From assembly GCA_050050115.1 (NCBI GenBank), contig JASFUX010000212.1, positions 1 to 6,124 of the forward strand: a stretch of 6,124 bases of DNA, read 5' to 3'. How positions within the stretch are numbered: the first letter of the stretch is position 1; each line of letters opens with the position of its first letter. Of the stretch, positions 1-5,088 are shown piece by piece. A model generated the notes under the pieces. It made no database searches and had not been told where the DNA came from. It was given only the letters and a program-made list of their open reading frames with translations. The position numbers and the translations under genes are program-made. This stretch comes from JASFUX01 sp050050115. Lineage in GTDB: Bacteria; Pseudomonadota; Alphaproteobacteria; Caulobacterales; Maricaulaceae.

Positions 1-303
1 CGCGTGACATCGAACAAGTATATGGCCACGCCGCGCGGCCTGTTTGAGCTGAAGTACTTCTTCACCGCCGCGATCGCGTCCTCAAGCGGCGGCGAGGCGC
101 ACTCGGCCGAGGCGGTGCGCCATAAAATCAAGTCGCTGATCGAAGTCGAGACCGCCGACGACGTGCTGTCGGACGACCGCATCGTCGAGATTCTGCGCGC
201 CGAGGGCATCGACATCGCTCGCCGTACGGTGGCGAAATACCGCGAAGCGATGCGGATCCCGTCCTCCGTGCAGCGCCGCCGGGCACTGATGCGAGCAAGC
301 TAG
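1..303 (+). CDS. rpoN: RNA polymerase sigma-54 factor RpoN, C-terminal part (5' end outside window)
   Basis: This is the last 100 codons of sigma-54, which directs RNA polymerase to -24/-12 promoters and needs AAA+ activators for open-complex formation. The reading frame is open from base 1, so the gene begins upstream. The segment 'TPRGLFELKYFF' is typical of the sigma-54 DNA-binding domain. It is followed by a helix-turn-helix region (SAEAVRHKIKSLIE and onward) and the diagnostic RpoN box ARRTVAKYRE at bases 217-246, which contacts the -24 element. The protein ends about 19 residues after the box with the usual basic tail (IPSSVQRRRALMRAS) and a TAG stop. The downstream neighbours hpf and ptsN are the classic rpoN partners. 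The GTG at base 4 is an internal Val codon, not a start. Identification is essentially certain. Confidence 0.97.
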   Translation, partial: RVTSNKYMATPRGLFELKYFFTAAIASSSGGEAHSAEAVRHKIKSLIEVETADDVLSDDRIVEILRAEGIDIARRTVAKYREAMRIPSSVQRRRALMRAS

Positions 304-404
304 CAGCGGTTGGGATATCGTTGGGGCGCAACGCCTCTCGCGCCTTTTCCGGTGAGCGGAAATCCAAGAGCGTCGGCGTCCCAAAACGTCACAGCAACCC
401 CGAA

Positions 405-433
405 TTGACCCCCAATGCCCTCGGGACTAGTGT
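405..433 (+). promoter_or_regulatory. Candidate housekeeping promoter for hpf
   Basis: TTGACC (405-410) matches the -35 consensus at 5 of 6 positions. At 17-base spacing lies TAGTGT (428-433), a poor -10 with 3 of 6 matches. The overlapping ACTAGT resembles the GCTA-type -10 core described for Caulobacter-like alphaproteobacteria. It would give a leader of roughly 60 bases before the hpf ATG. It is the best candidate in the gap, but weak. Confidence 0.3.
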
Positions 434-483
434 CCGCCCGCCTTCGGGGCCCCGGCGGCGAAACGCCTTTGGCCCCTCGCACA

Positions 484-498
484 CCTGATCAATCAGGA
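484..498 (+). promoter_or_regulatory. hpf Shine-Dalgarno within an inverted repeat
   Basis: AGGA at 495-498 lies 5 bases before the hpf ATG and is its likely ribosome binding site. Its first three bases (495-497) form the 3' end of the inverted repeat CCTGAT-CA-ATCAGG (484-497). In RNA this could fold as a 5-bp stem with a UCAA loop, partly masking the site. The repeat is read directly; a regulatory role is inferred. Confidence 0.45.
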
Positions 499-503
499 CG
501 CCC

Positions 504-1157
504 ATGCACATTCAAGTGGTCAATAAAGGCATCGACGTCAGCGACGCCCTGCGCGAGCGGATTCACGAGCGGCTGGAGGAGGCGGTGGCCAAGTTCTCCC
601 ACCGCCCTGGAGAAGCCTTCGTGGTCATCGAGCGGGAAGGCCACGGCTTCCGGGTCGACTGCTCGGTCCATCTGCCGTCAGGCGCGCTCCTGCAGGCCCG
701 CGCGTCCGGCGATGACGCTTACGGCGCGGCCGAGGTTGCGCTCGATCGGCTGGAAAAGCGGTTGCGGCGCTACAAGCGCAAGCTGGTCGATCATCGTCCG
801 GCGCGCGCCAATCATGCGCCTGCGACCCACACAGTGCTGCAGGGCGCGCCTCATTTTGACGAGCATGACGAGGACGAGGCCGAAGATGCGGGCGGGGAGC
901 CCGGCGAGCCGGTCATCGTGGCGGAGTCGCTCGCACAGCTGCCGCACCTGACCGTCTCGATGGCGGTTCTTGAGCTCGAGGTCGCCAATTCGCCGGTGCT
1001 GGTGTTCCGCAACTCGGCCCACGGCGGGCTCAACGTGGTGTTCCGCCGTCCCGACGGGCACGTCGGCTGGATCGATCCCGAGCGCGCGCCCGACGGCGGT
1101 TCTGCGCAAGCCGACGCCGCAGCTGCGGCCGGCTCTGGCCAGAGCCTTGCAAGCTGA
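504..1157 (+). CDS. hpf: Ribosome hibernation promoting factor, long form (HPF/RaiA family)
   Basis: This 217-residue cytoplasmic protein should bind the 30S decoding region and, through its C-terminal domain, dimerise ribosomes into inactive 100S particles in stationary phase or stress. Residues 1-95 are the S30AE domain (MHIQVVNKGIDVSDALRERI, ending in the basic RLEKRLRRYKRKL). Residues about 100-135 are a variable linker with an acidic stretch (FDEHDEDEAED). Residues about 136-193 are the long-HPF dimerisation domain, with the hallmark VFRN...LNVVFRRPDGHVGWIDPE. The presence of this second domain separates it from the short HPF plus RMF system of enteric bacteria. An Ala/Gly/Ser-rich tail of about 24 residues follows. 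The ATG start gives the canonical N-terminus and has AGGA 5 bases upstream. It lies between rpoN and ptsN, as in many proteobacteria. Confidence 0.95.
   Translation: MHIQVVNKGIDVSDALRERIHERLEEAVAKFSHRPGEAFVVIEREGHGFRVDCSVHLPSGALLQARASGDDAYGAAEVALDRLEKRLRRYKRKLVDHRPARANHAPATHTVLQGAPHFDEHDEDEAEDAGGEPGEPVIVAESLAQLPHLTVSMAVLELEVANSPVLVFRNSAHGGLNVVFRRPDGHVGWIDPERAPDGGSAQADAAAAAGSGQSLAS
1131..1146. repeat. Perfect 16-base palindrome at the 3' end of hpf
   Basis: GGCTCTGGCCAGAGCC equals its own reverse complement over all 16 bases. It lies in the last codons of hpf, 8 bases before the TGA, and is followed by a second palindrome, CTTGCAAG (1146-1153). In RNA the first would form a 6-bp stem with a GGCC loop. 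No U-tract follows (the next bases are A-rich), so it is not an intrinsic terminator. It could be an RNA processing or stability hairpin between hpf and ptsN, or chance in GC-rich low-complexity coding sequence. Confidence 0.5.
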
Positions 1158-1202
1158 CAGAAAATTAAGACTCGCTCGAACTCGAACGAACAGGCTGCCT
1201 TT

Positions 1203-1667
1203 ATGACGCTCGAAGAGATCCTCGGCGAGAACGGCGTCGTCGCGAATTTGAAGGCGACGAGCAAGAAGCATCTGTTCAACGAACTCGCCCGCCTGGCGAG
1301 CGAGACGGTCGGCGTTCCCCAAAGAGCGGTGTTCGACGCGGTTCTCGAGCGCGAGCGACTCGGTTCGACCGGGGTCGGCGGCGGCGTGGCGATCCCGCAC
1401 GCGCGGCTCGTCGGGCTCGATCAGATCAGCGGCGTGCTCGCGCGACTGGAAAATCCGATCGATTTCGAGTCGATCGACGATCAACCGATCGACCTCGTCT
1501 TCATGCTGCTCGCGCCCAACGACGCGGGCGCCGATCACCTGAAGGCCCTGGCGAAAGTCTCGCGGCTGCTGCGCCGCCCGGAGATGCGCGACCGCCTGCG
1601 CGCCGCCCCCGACGCCGACGCCATGCGCGCGCTGATCTCAGAGACGCAAAGCTCAAACGCGGCTTAA
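1203..1667 (+). CDS. ptsN: PTS IIA-like nitrogen-regulatory protein PtsN (EIIA-Ntr)
   Basis: This 154-residue cytoplasmic phosphoacceptor belongs to the nitrogen phosphotransferase system (EI-Ntr to NPr to EIIA-Ntr). It signals to potassium transport, stress and nitrogen control rather than moving sugar. The phosphorylatable histidine is His66 in the motif GGGVAIPHARL. The flanking family motifs are present: LFNELARLAS (about 24-33), LERERLGSTGVG (48-59) and the C-terminal HLKALAKVSRLLRRPEMRDRL (about 112-132). Length fits the family. The start has a modest AGG (1192-1194) 8 bases upstream. It lies 45 bases after hpf on the same strand and is probably co-transcribed; tandem CTCGAA copies (1175-1186) sit in that gap. 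No rapZ or NPr gene follows: the next gene converges from the other strand. Confidence 0.96.
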   Translation: MTLEEILGENGVVANLKATSKKHLFNELARLASETVGVPQRAVFDAVLERERLGSTGVGGGVAIPHARLVGLDQISGVLARLENPIDFESIDDQPIDLVFMLLAPNDAGADHLKALAKVSRLLRRPEMRDRLRAAPDADAMRALISETQSSNAA

Positions 1668-1675
1668 GGGCCGCC

Positions 1676-2521
1676 TCACCCTCGCCACAACCCAAATGGC
1701 ACGATCTTGTTGTCCGCGTCGTGACCGATGTCGGCGCGGCCGAGGTAGGGGATCGCGGCGGCTTCGCACCAATGCCGGACCACCTCTTCTTCGGTCATGC
1801 CGAAGTCGATGTCGTTTTCCGGCACGTCCGAGCAGCGCCCGAGCCGCACGCCCGCGACCTTGCGGAAGCCGCGATTTGACGTGATCTGACAAAGCGCCCG
1901 GTCGATCCGGTAGAGATACTCCGAGACTTCTTCCAGCATCACCACATGACTGGTGAGGTCGGGCTGCATCGGCGTGCCGATGACGTGGCTGAAGGTGATG
2001 ATATTGAACGCCGCCGTCGGCTGGCCGTCGGTTGTCGAAGGTTCGAGTCCGCTTCGGTCTCCGTCGACGAGGAACTTGAGCGCGCGGTCGACCGCCGCTT
2101 CGCCGCCTTTGCGTCGAATGTCGTAGGGCATCGGTCCGTGGGCGACGCGCGTGCAGCCCGCGCCGTAGAGCGCCGCCATCAGAGCGCCGGCGTCCGAATA
2201 GCCGAGGTAGGCTTTCTCGCGGGCGGCTGGCTCGAGCGCAGCGGCTGCTGCTTCGGCGATCCGGCAGGCGCCGTAGCCGCCCCGAGCGAACCACACCGCG
2301 TCGAAGCTCGGATCGTTGGCGAAGTCGAGAAAACCGGCCAGGCGCGTTGCGTCCTCCCCGGCGAAATGACCGGAGGCGGCGAAGCATTGCGGATGGAAGA
2401 CAATCTCCGGCGCGTTCGCCGGGAAGAGCGTCTCCGCCCGGGCCCGCGCCGCATCGGCGATGTTCGGCTCGATGGCGCGCGAGGGCGCGACGACGCCGAT
2501 CTTCAAGGTTTTGCCGCTCAA
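1676..2521 (-). CDS. ldcA: LD-carboxypeptidase, peptidase S66 family (LdcA-like)
   Basis: This 281-residue enzyme is predicted to be cytoplasmic (no signal peptide). It should remove the terminal D-Ala from murein tetrapeptides at an L,D bond, giving tripeptide for peptidoglycan recycling. The S66 Ser-Glu-His triad is visible: Ser109 in LGYSDAGAL, Glu197 in VMLEEVSEYLYRIDR, and His267 in DIGHDADNKIVPFG. The family motif WFARGGYGACRI (77-88) is also present. The N-terminus (LKIGVVAPS) is the normal first strand, so the start must be close. The only standard start codon is TTG at 2521-2519, with GAGG (2530-2527) 5 bases before it; the frame meets a stop (complement of 2567-2569) with no ATG, GTG or other TTG between. 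It converges on ptsN (8-base gap) and is divergent from a Mur ligase, which supports a recycling role. Confidence 0.9.
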   Translation of the reverse strand: MSGKTLKIGVVAPSRAIEPNIADAARARAETLFPANAPEIVFHPQCFAASGHFAGEDATRLAGFLDFANDPSFDAVWFARGGYGACRIAEAAAAALEPAAREKAYLGYSDAGALMAALYGAGCTRVAHGPMPYDIRRKGGEAAVDRALKFLVDGDRSGLEPSTTDGQPTAAFNIITFSHVIGTPMQPDLTSHVVMLEEVSEYLYRIDRALCQITSNRGFRKVAGVRLGRCSDVPENDIDFGMTEEEVVRHWCEAAAIPYLGRADIGHDADNKIVPFGLWRG

Positions 2522-2580
2522 TCCCGCCTCGCAGGCCTGCTTGCTTGTCAGAATCGCGGCTCCGTTCTACCCCTCGCCGC
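2522..2580. promoter_or_regulatory. Compact divergent promoter region between ldcA and the Mur ligase
   Basis: Only 59 bases separate the two divergent starts, so their promoters must overlap here or lie inside the opposite gene. The region contains a perfect 10-base palindrome, GCAGGCCTGC (2531-2540), that could be an operator. A -35-like TTGTCA (2545-2550) precedes TTCTAC (2565-2570), a poor -10 at short 14-base spacing for the plus strand. If that -10 is used, transcription would begin almost at the ATG. The minus-strand promoter is not evident. Confidence 0.35.
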
Positions 2581-3981
2581 ATGTCCGAGAACAGGCGCTA
2601 TTTTTTCTGCGGGATCGGCGGCAGCGGGATGATGCCGCTGGCGCTGATGTTGATCGGCCGCGGCGCGACCGTTGACGGTTCCGACCGCTCCTATTATCAG
2701 GGCCGCACCCCGGAGAAGTTCGCGTTCTTGAAGTCGATCGGCGTGAACCTGTTCCCGCAGGACGGCTCCGGGGTGACTAGCAGCGAGCAGATCGTCGTCG
2801 CGTCCGCGGCGGTCGAGGAGACCGTGCCCGACATCGCGTCGGCGAACCGCGTCGGCGCGCAGCGAATGACCCGCGCCGAGCTGTTGTCGTCACTCTTCAA
2901 CGCGGCCGGCGCGCGCATCGCGATCGGCGGCACGTCGGGCAAGTCGACGACCACGGCGATGGCGGGCTGGGTGCTGCACGCCGCCGGCCTCGCGCCCTCG
3001 ATCGTCAACGGCGCGGTGATGAAGAACTTCGTCACGCCGCAGAATCCCTTCGCCAGCGCGGTCGGCGGAACGGGCGAGGCGATCGTCGCCGAAGTGGATG
3101 AAAGCGACGGTTCGATCGCGCGCTACCAGCCGACGGTGGCGGCGCTCAACAACATCGCGCTTGATCACAAGTCGCTTGAAGAGCTGCGCCGCCTGTTCGG
3201 CGACTTCATCGCCAAGGCCGATACGGCGGTGCTCAACCTCGACAACGCCGAGGTCGCCGCGCTCGCCGAGGCGACGCCGCTCAAAGGCAAGATCACTTAC
3301 GGGATCGATCGGGCCGATGCGGACCTGTCGGCGAGCGATCTCGAGCCGACCCTCGAAGGGATCGCCTTCAACGTGCGCGAACTCACCTCGGGTGAGACAG
3401 CGCAGGCGCGCCTGCAGGTCCCCGGCCGGCACAACGTCGAGAACGCGCTCGCCGCGCTCGGGATCGCGCGCGCGTGCGGCGTCTCTCTCGCCGACGCCGC
3501 GGCGGCGCTGACGACCTTCACCGGGGTGCGTCGGCGGTTCGAGCGGGTGGGGGTCGCGCGCGGCGTGACGGTGATCGACGACTTCGCCCACAACCCCGAC
3601 AAAATCGCCGCGACGCTGTCGACGCTGCACGCCTTTCCCGGCCGCATCCTGGTGATGTTCCAGCCGCAAGGGTTTGGGCCCTTGAAGCTGTTCAAGGACG
3701 CGCTGATCGAAACCTTCGCCGATCACCTTAACCCGGATGATTTCCTGACCATGTCCGAGCCGGTCTACTTCGGCGGCACGGTCGACCGCGCGGTGTCGAG
3801 CCAGGACATCACCGCGGGCGTTCTCGCCGCCGGCCGCCGCGCGCTCGCATGTCCCGACCGCGACGCCTGCGCCGAAGTGTTGCTCAAAGAGGCGAAGGAA
3901 GGCGACCGCATCATCGTCATGGGCGCGCGCGACGACACGCTGACGGCCTATGCGGAGGGGCTGGTCAAGGCGCTGGGGTGA
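2581..3981 (+). CDS. Mur ligase family protein, MurC/Mpl-like (possible murein tripeptide ligase)
   Basis: This 466-residue protein has the three-domain Mur ligase layout: an N-terminal UDP-binding Rossmann fold (YFFCGIGGSGMMPLAL, 7-22; VDGSD, 31-35), a central ATPase and a C-terminal domain. Such enzymes couple ATP hydrolysis to amide-bond formation on UDP-MurNAc substrates in the cytosol. The P-loop is GGTSGKSTT (116-124), where MurC and Mpl normally have GTHGKT. The acidic motif is EVDESDGS (171-178), followed by NNIALDH (190-196), GRHNVENALAA (282-292), GVRRRFE (315-321), IDDFAHNPDKI (332-342; HHP is usual in MurC/Mpl) and FQPQGFGPLKLF (360-371). NNIALDH is nearer Mpl; GVRRRFE and FQP are nearer MurC. 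Divergence from ldcA favours Mpl-type ligation of recycled tripeptide, but this is inferred. ATG 2581 gives the expected N-terminus but has no Shine-Dalgarno; an in-frame TTG at 2545 would add 12 residues. Confidence 0.8.
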   Translation: MSENRRYFFCGIGGSGMMPLALMLIGRGATVDGSDRSYYQGRTPEKFAFLKSIGVNLFPQDGSGVTSSEQIVVASAAVEETVPDIASANRVGAQRMTRAELLSSLFNAAGARIAIGGTSGKSTTTAMAGWVLHAAGLAPSIVNGAVMKNFVTPQNPFASAVGGTGEAIVAEVDESDGSIARYQPTVAALNNIALDHKSLEELRRLFGDFIAKADTAVLNLDNAEVAALAEATPLKGKITYGIDRADADLSASDLEPTLEGIAFNVRELTSGETAQARLQVPGRHNVENALAALGIARACGVSLADAAAALTTFTGVRRRFERVGVARGVTVIDDFAHNPDKIAATLSTLHAFPGRILVMFQPQGFGPLKLFKDALIETFADHLNPDDFLTMSEPVYFGGTVDRAVSSQDITAGVLAAGRRALACPDRDACAEVLLKEAKEGDRIIVMGARDDTLTAYAEGLVKALG

Positions 3982-3987
3982 CCTCGG

Positions 3988-4452
3988 CTACCTACGGCGC
4001 TGGCCTGAGCGGTCGCCGAGCAGGAAGCGCGGTCCGGGGCCTTTGCGCTGAACGCGATCATTCGGGTTGTAGAGCGCGCACTTCTTCAGCGACAGGCAGC
4101 CGCAGCCGATGCAGCCGTCGAGCAGATCGCGCGTGCGCTCCAGCGTGGCGATTTGTTCGTCGAGCTTAGATCGGAAGGCGTGGCTGATCGCCGTCCAGTC
4201 CTTCTGCGTCGGTGTGCGCTCCTTGGGCAGACGGTTGAGCTGGGTTCGAATCTCCTCGATCGAGAATCCTAGCTGTTGCGCGATCAGCACGAACGACAAG
4301 CGGCGAATGTCCGAGCGGGGAAACCGCCGCTGCCCGCCGGCGTTGCGCCCCGGAGCGACCAACCCCTTGGTCTCGTAAAACCGGATCGCGGACACTGAAA
4401 GACCTGTGCGGCTCGCGAGCTGGCCGATGGTGAGCATATCGGTCGGACGCAT
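3988..4452 (-). CDS. soxR: Redox-sensitive transcriptional regulator SoxR (MerR family)
   Basis: This 154-residue MerR-family activator senses redox-cycling compounds through a [2Fe-2S] cluster and unwinds target promoters that have over-long spacers. The N-terminal winged helix-turn-helix is clear (LTIGQLASRTGLSVSAIRFYETKGL, about residues 7-31, then RNAGGQRRFPRSDIRRL). The dimerisation helix follows. The cluster-binding signature CIGCGCLSLKKC supplies Cys114, Cys117, Cys119 and Cys125, the exact C-x2-C-x-C-x5-C spacing of SoxR, followed by the typical ALYNPNDR. The tail (about 130-154) is basic. The ATG has GAAAGG (4466-4461) 8 bases upstream. It diverges from a VOC gene across a SoxR box and converges on the Mur ligase (6-base gap). 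No soxS-like gene is present, as expected outside enteric bacteria. Confidence 0.96.
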   Translation of the reverse strand: MRPTDMLTIGQLASRTGLSVSAIRFYETKGLVAPGRNAGGQRRFPRSDIRRLSFVLIAQQLGFSIEEIRTQLNRLPKERTPTQKDWTAISHAFRSKLDEQIATLERTRDLLDGCIGCGCLSLKKCALYNPNDRVQRKGPGPRFLLGDRSGQRRR

Positions 4453-4460
4453 TGCGATCG

Positions 4461-4466
4461 CCTTTC
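4461..4466 (-). promoter_or_regulatory. soxR ribosome binding site
   Basis: On the minus strand GAAAGG lies 8 bases before the soxR ATG, which supports that start over the internal Met6. An A/T-rich TATTTT (4474-4469) just upstream is a possible -10 for soxR, which would put the SoxR box in or near its promoter and allow autoregulation. Confidence 0.6.
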
Positions 4467-4476
4467 AAAAAATAGC

Positions 4477-4507
4477 TTGACCTCAAGTTAGGTTGAGGAA
4501 TTACGAC
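4477..4507 (+). promoter_or_regulatory. SoxR-dependent promoter and SoxR box driving the VOC gene
   Basis: The operator CCTCAAGTTAGGTTGAGG (4481-4498) is an 18-base inverted repeat with 7 of 9 pairs matched. It differs from the E. coli soxS box (CCTCAAGTTAACTTGAGG, from memory) at two central bases. It sits between TTGACC (-35, 4477-4482) and TACGAC (weak -10, 4502-4507), separated by exactly 19 bases. This is the long spacer that SoxR-activated promoters require. A start site near 4513-4515 would give a leader of about 37 bases. The position, 28 bases from the soxR start, fits control of the VOC gene and possibly of soxR itself. Confidence 0.92.
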
Positions 4508-4537
4508 GTCAATCGAAAACGTCGAATCACATGATTG

Positions 4538-4544
4538 AAAGGAG
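4538..4544 (+). promoter_or_regulatory. VOC gene ribosome binding site (decides the start)
   Basis: AAAGGAG lies 7 bases before ATG 4552. The in-frame ATG at 4531 is upstream of this site and has no Shine-Dalgarno of its own, so 4552 is the chosen start. Confidence 0.85.
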
Positions 4545-4551
4545 CCCTCCG

Positions 4552-4935
4552 ATGAGCGCCGCAAGCCTCGAGCACGTCAACCTCACCGTCACCGACCCGC
4601 GCAAGACCGCGCAGATGTTGAGCGATCTCTTCGGCTGGAAAATCCGCTGGGAAGGCCCGGCGATGAGCGGCGGCTACACCGTCCACGTGGGAACCGAGGA
4701 CGCCTACCTCGCCGTCTATGCGCCGCCCGACAGCGCGCCCGCCGCGGCCGAAAGCGGCGTGACCACCGGCGGGCTCAACCACGTCGGCGTGACGGTGGAC
4801 GATCTCGACGCCGCCGAACAGCGGGTCGTCAAGGCGGGTTTTGAGCCGGTCAATCACGGCGACTACGAGCCGGGGCGGCGGTTTTATTTCTACGACGCCG
4901 ACGGGATTGAGTTCGAGGTGGTCAGCTACGCCTGA
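4552..4935 (+). CDS. VOC (glyoxalase/bleomycin-resistance fold) family protein, SoxR-controlled
   Basis: This 127-residue cytoplasmic protein has two beta-alpha-beta-beta-beta modules: SLEHVNLTVTDPRKTAQML (5-23) with LFGWKIRWEG, then GGLNHVGVTVDDLDAAEQRV (73-92) with FYFYDADGIEFEVVSY (111-126). His8, His77 and Glu122 occupy the usual VOC metal-ligand positions. The superfamily includes glyoxalase I, extradiol dioxygenases, fosfomycin thiol transferases and drug-sequestering bleomycin or mitomycin binding proteins; sequence alone does not tell which this is. Its promoter carries a SoxR box, so it should be induced by redox-cycling compounds such as quinones or phenazines. A role in binding or modifying such a compound, or a product of its damage, is inferred. 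The ATG at 4552 is chosen because AAAGGAG precedes it. Confidence 0.9.
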   Translation: MSAASLEHVNLTVTDPRKTAQMLSDLFGWKIRWEGPAMSGGYTVHVGTEDAYLAVYAPPDSAPAAAESGVTTGGLNHVGVTVDDLDAAEQRVVKAGFEPVNHGDYEPGRRFYFYDADGIEFEVVSYA

Positions 4936-5014
4936 GGTCCTCGGGCGGCCGGCCGGCGCTCGGTCGGGCTTGGCGTCGAGGCCCAGGGGGCGAGGTGCGG
5001 CCGGTTTGCAGAAA

Positions 5015-5045
5015 ACGGCGCCGGGGGCTTTTCCCGCCGCGCCGT
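5015..5045. other. GC-rich hairpin between the VOC gene and the ABC transporter gene
   Basis: ACGGCGC (5015-5021) pairs with GCGCCGT (5039-5045), with further G/C pairing inside and a loop around 5028-5032. On the plus strand no U-tract follows. On the minus strand it would be followed by UUUU, but no minus-strand gene ends here. It may slow or end VOC transcription, but it is not a canonical terminator for that direction. Confidence 0.3.
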
Positions 5046-5060
5046 GAACCAATAGGGTGA

Positions 5061-5084
5061 GGGCTCGTTCCATCGCGCGAGCCC
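5061..5084 (+). other. Inverted repeat immediately before the ABC transporter start
   Basis: GGGCTCG (5061-5067) and CGAGCCC (5078-5084) are perfect 7-base arms around a 10-base loop, ending 4 bases before the ATG. The repeat occupies the place where a Shine-Dalgarno should be, and none is seen close to the ATG. It could be a translation-control hairpin or a protein binding site. Function is unknown. Confidence 0.4.
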
Positions 5085-5088
5085 GCCC

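Larger units (their letters stand above)
304..503 (+). other. rpoN-hpf intergenic region with several short inverted repeats
   Basis: This 200-base gap has no convincing ORF. It holds short inverted repeats: TTTCCG/CGGAAA at 346-351 and 357-362 with a 5-base loop; GGAC/GTCC at 424-427 and 432-435; CCGCC/GGCGG at 438-442 and 454-458, enclosing the palindrome CGGGGCCCCG (445-454); and CCTGAT/ATCAGG just before hpf. Two similar mini-hairpins, GGCGCAACGCC (325-335) and GGCGAAACGCC (457-467), lie in imperfect 17-base direct repeats (14 of 17 identical; 325-341 and 457-473). None is followed by a U-tract on the plus strand, so none is a standard intrinsic terminator. The gap is long enough for hpf to have its own promoter and leader. 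Functional meaning is inferred only. Confidence 0.4.

Noticed and set aside
346..362. Hairpin TTTCCG/CGGAAA as an rpoN terminator
   Set aside because: The stem is short and A/T-ended with no U-tract after it on the plus strand.
466..486. Possible sigma-54 promoter (TTTGGCCCCTCGCAC) before hpf
   Set aside because: The GG and GC elements are not 10 bases apart as the -24/-12 consensus needs.
678..1538. Minus-strand 286-codon open frame
   Set aside because: It is antisense to hpf and ptsN, both clearly real. Its product is Arg-rich without a recognisable fold, a common shadow effect of high-GC codon bias.
2551..2555. GANTC (CcrM-type) sites in the divergent regions, here and at 4524-4528
   Set aside because: GANTC is scattered through the window, including inside coding sequence; two copies in promoter gaps are no evidence of methylation control.
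2347..2580. 78-codon N-terminal extension of the Mur ligase
   Set aside because: It would overlap ldcA antisense and is Arg/Pro/Ser-rich. The Rossmann start at ATG 2581 matches the family N-terminus.
1653..2582. Minus-strand 309-codon open frame overlapping ldcA
   Set aside because: It is the ldcA region in another frame. The product is Arg-rich and lacks motifs, whereas the chosen frame has the complete S66 triad.
2890..3726. Minus-strand 278-codon open frame
   Set aside because: It is antisense to the Mur ligase, whose motifs are continuous across the same bases; no domain seen.
4531..4551. Upstream ATG start for the VOC gene
   Set aside because: The Shine-Dalgarno AAAGGAG lies after it and 7 bases before ATG 4552.
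4946..4955. CGGCCGGCCG palindrome after the VOC stop
   Set aside because: It is a short GC palindrome expected often in this base composition, with no U-tract.
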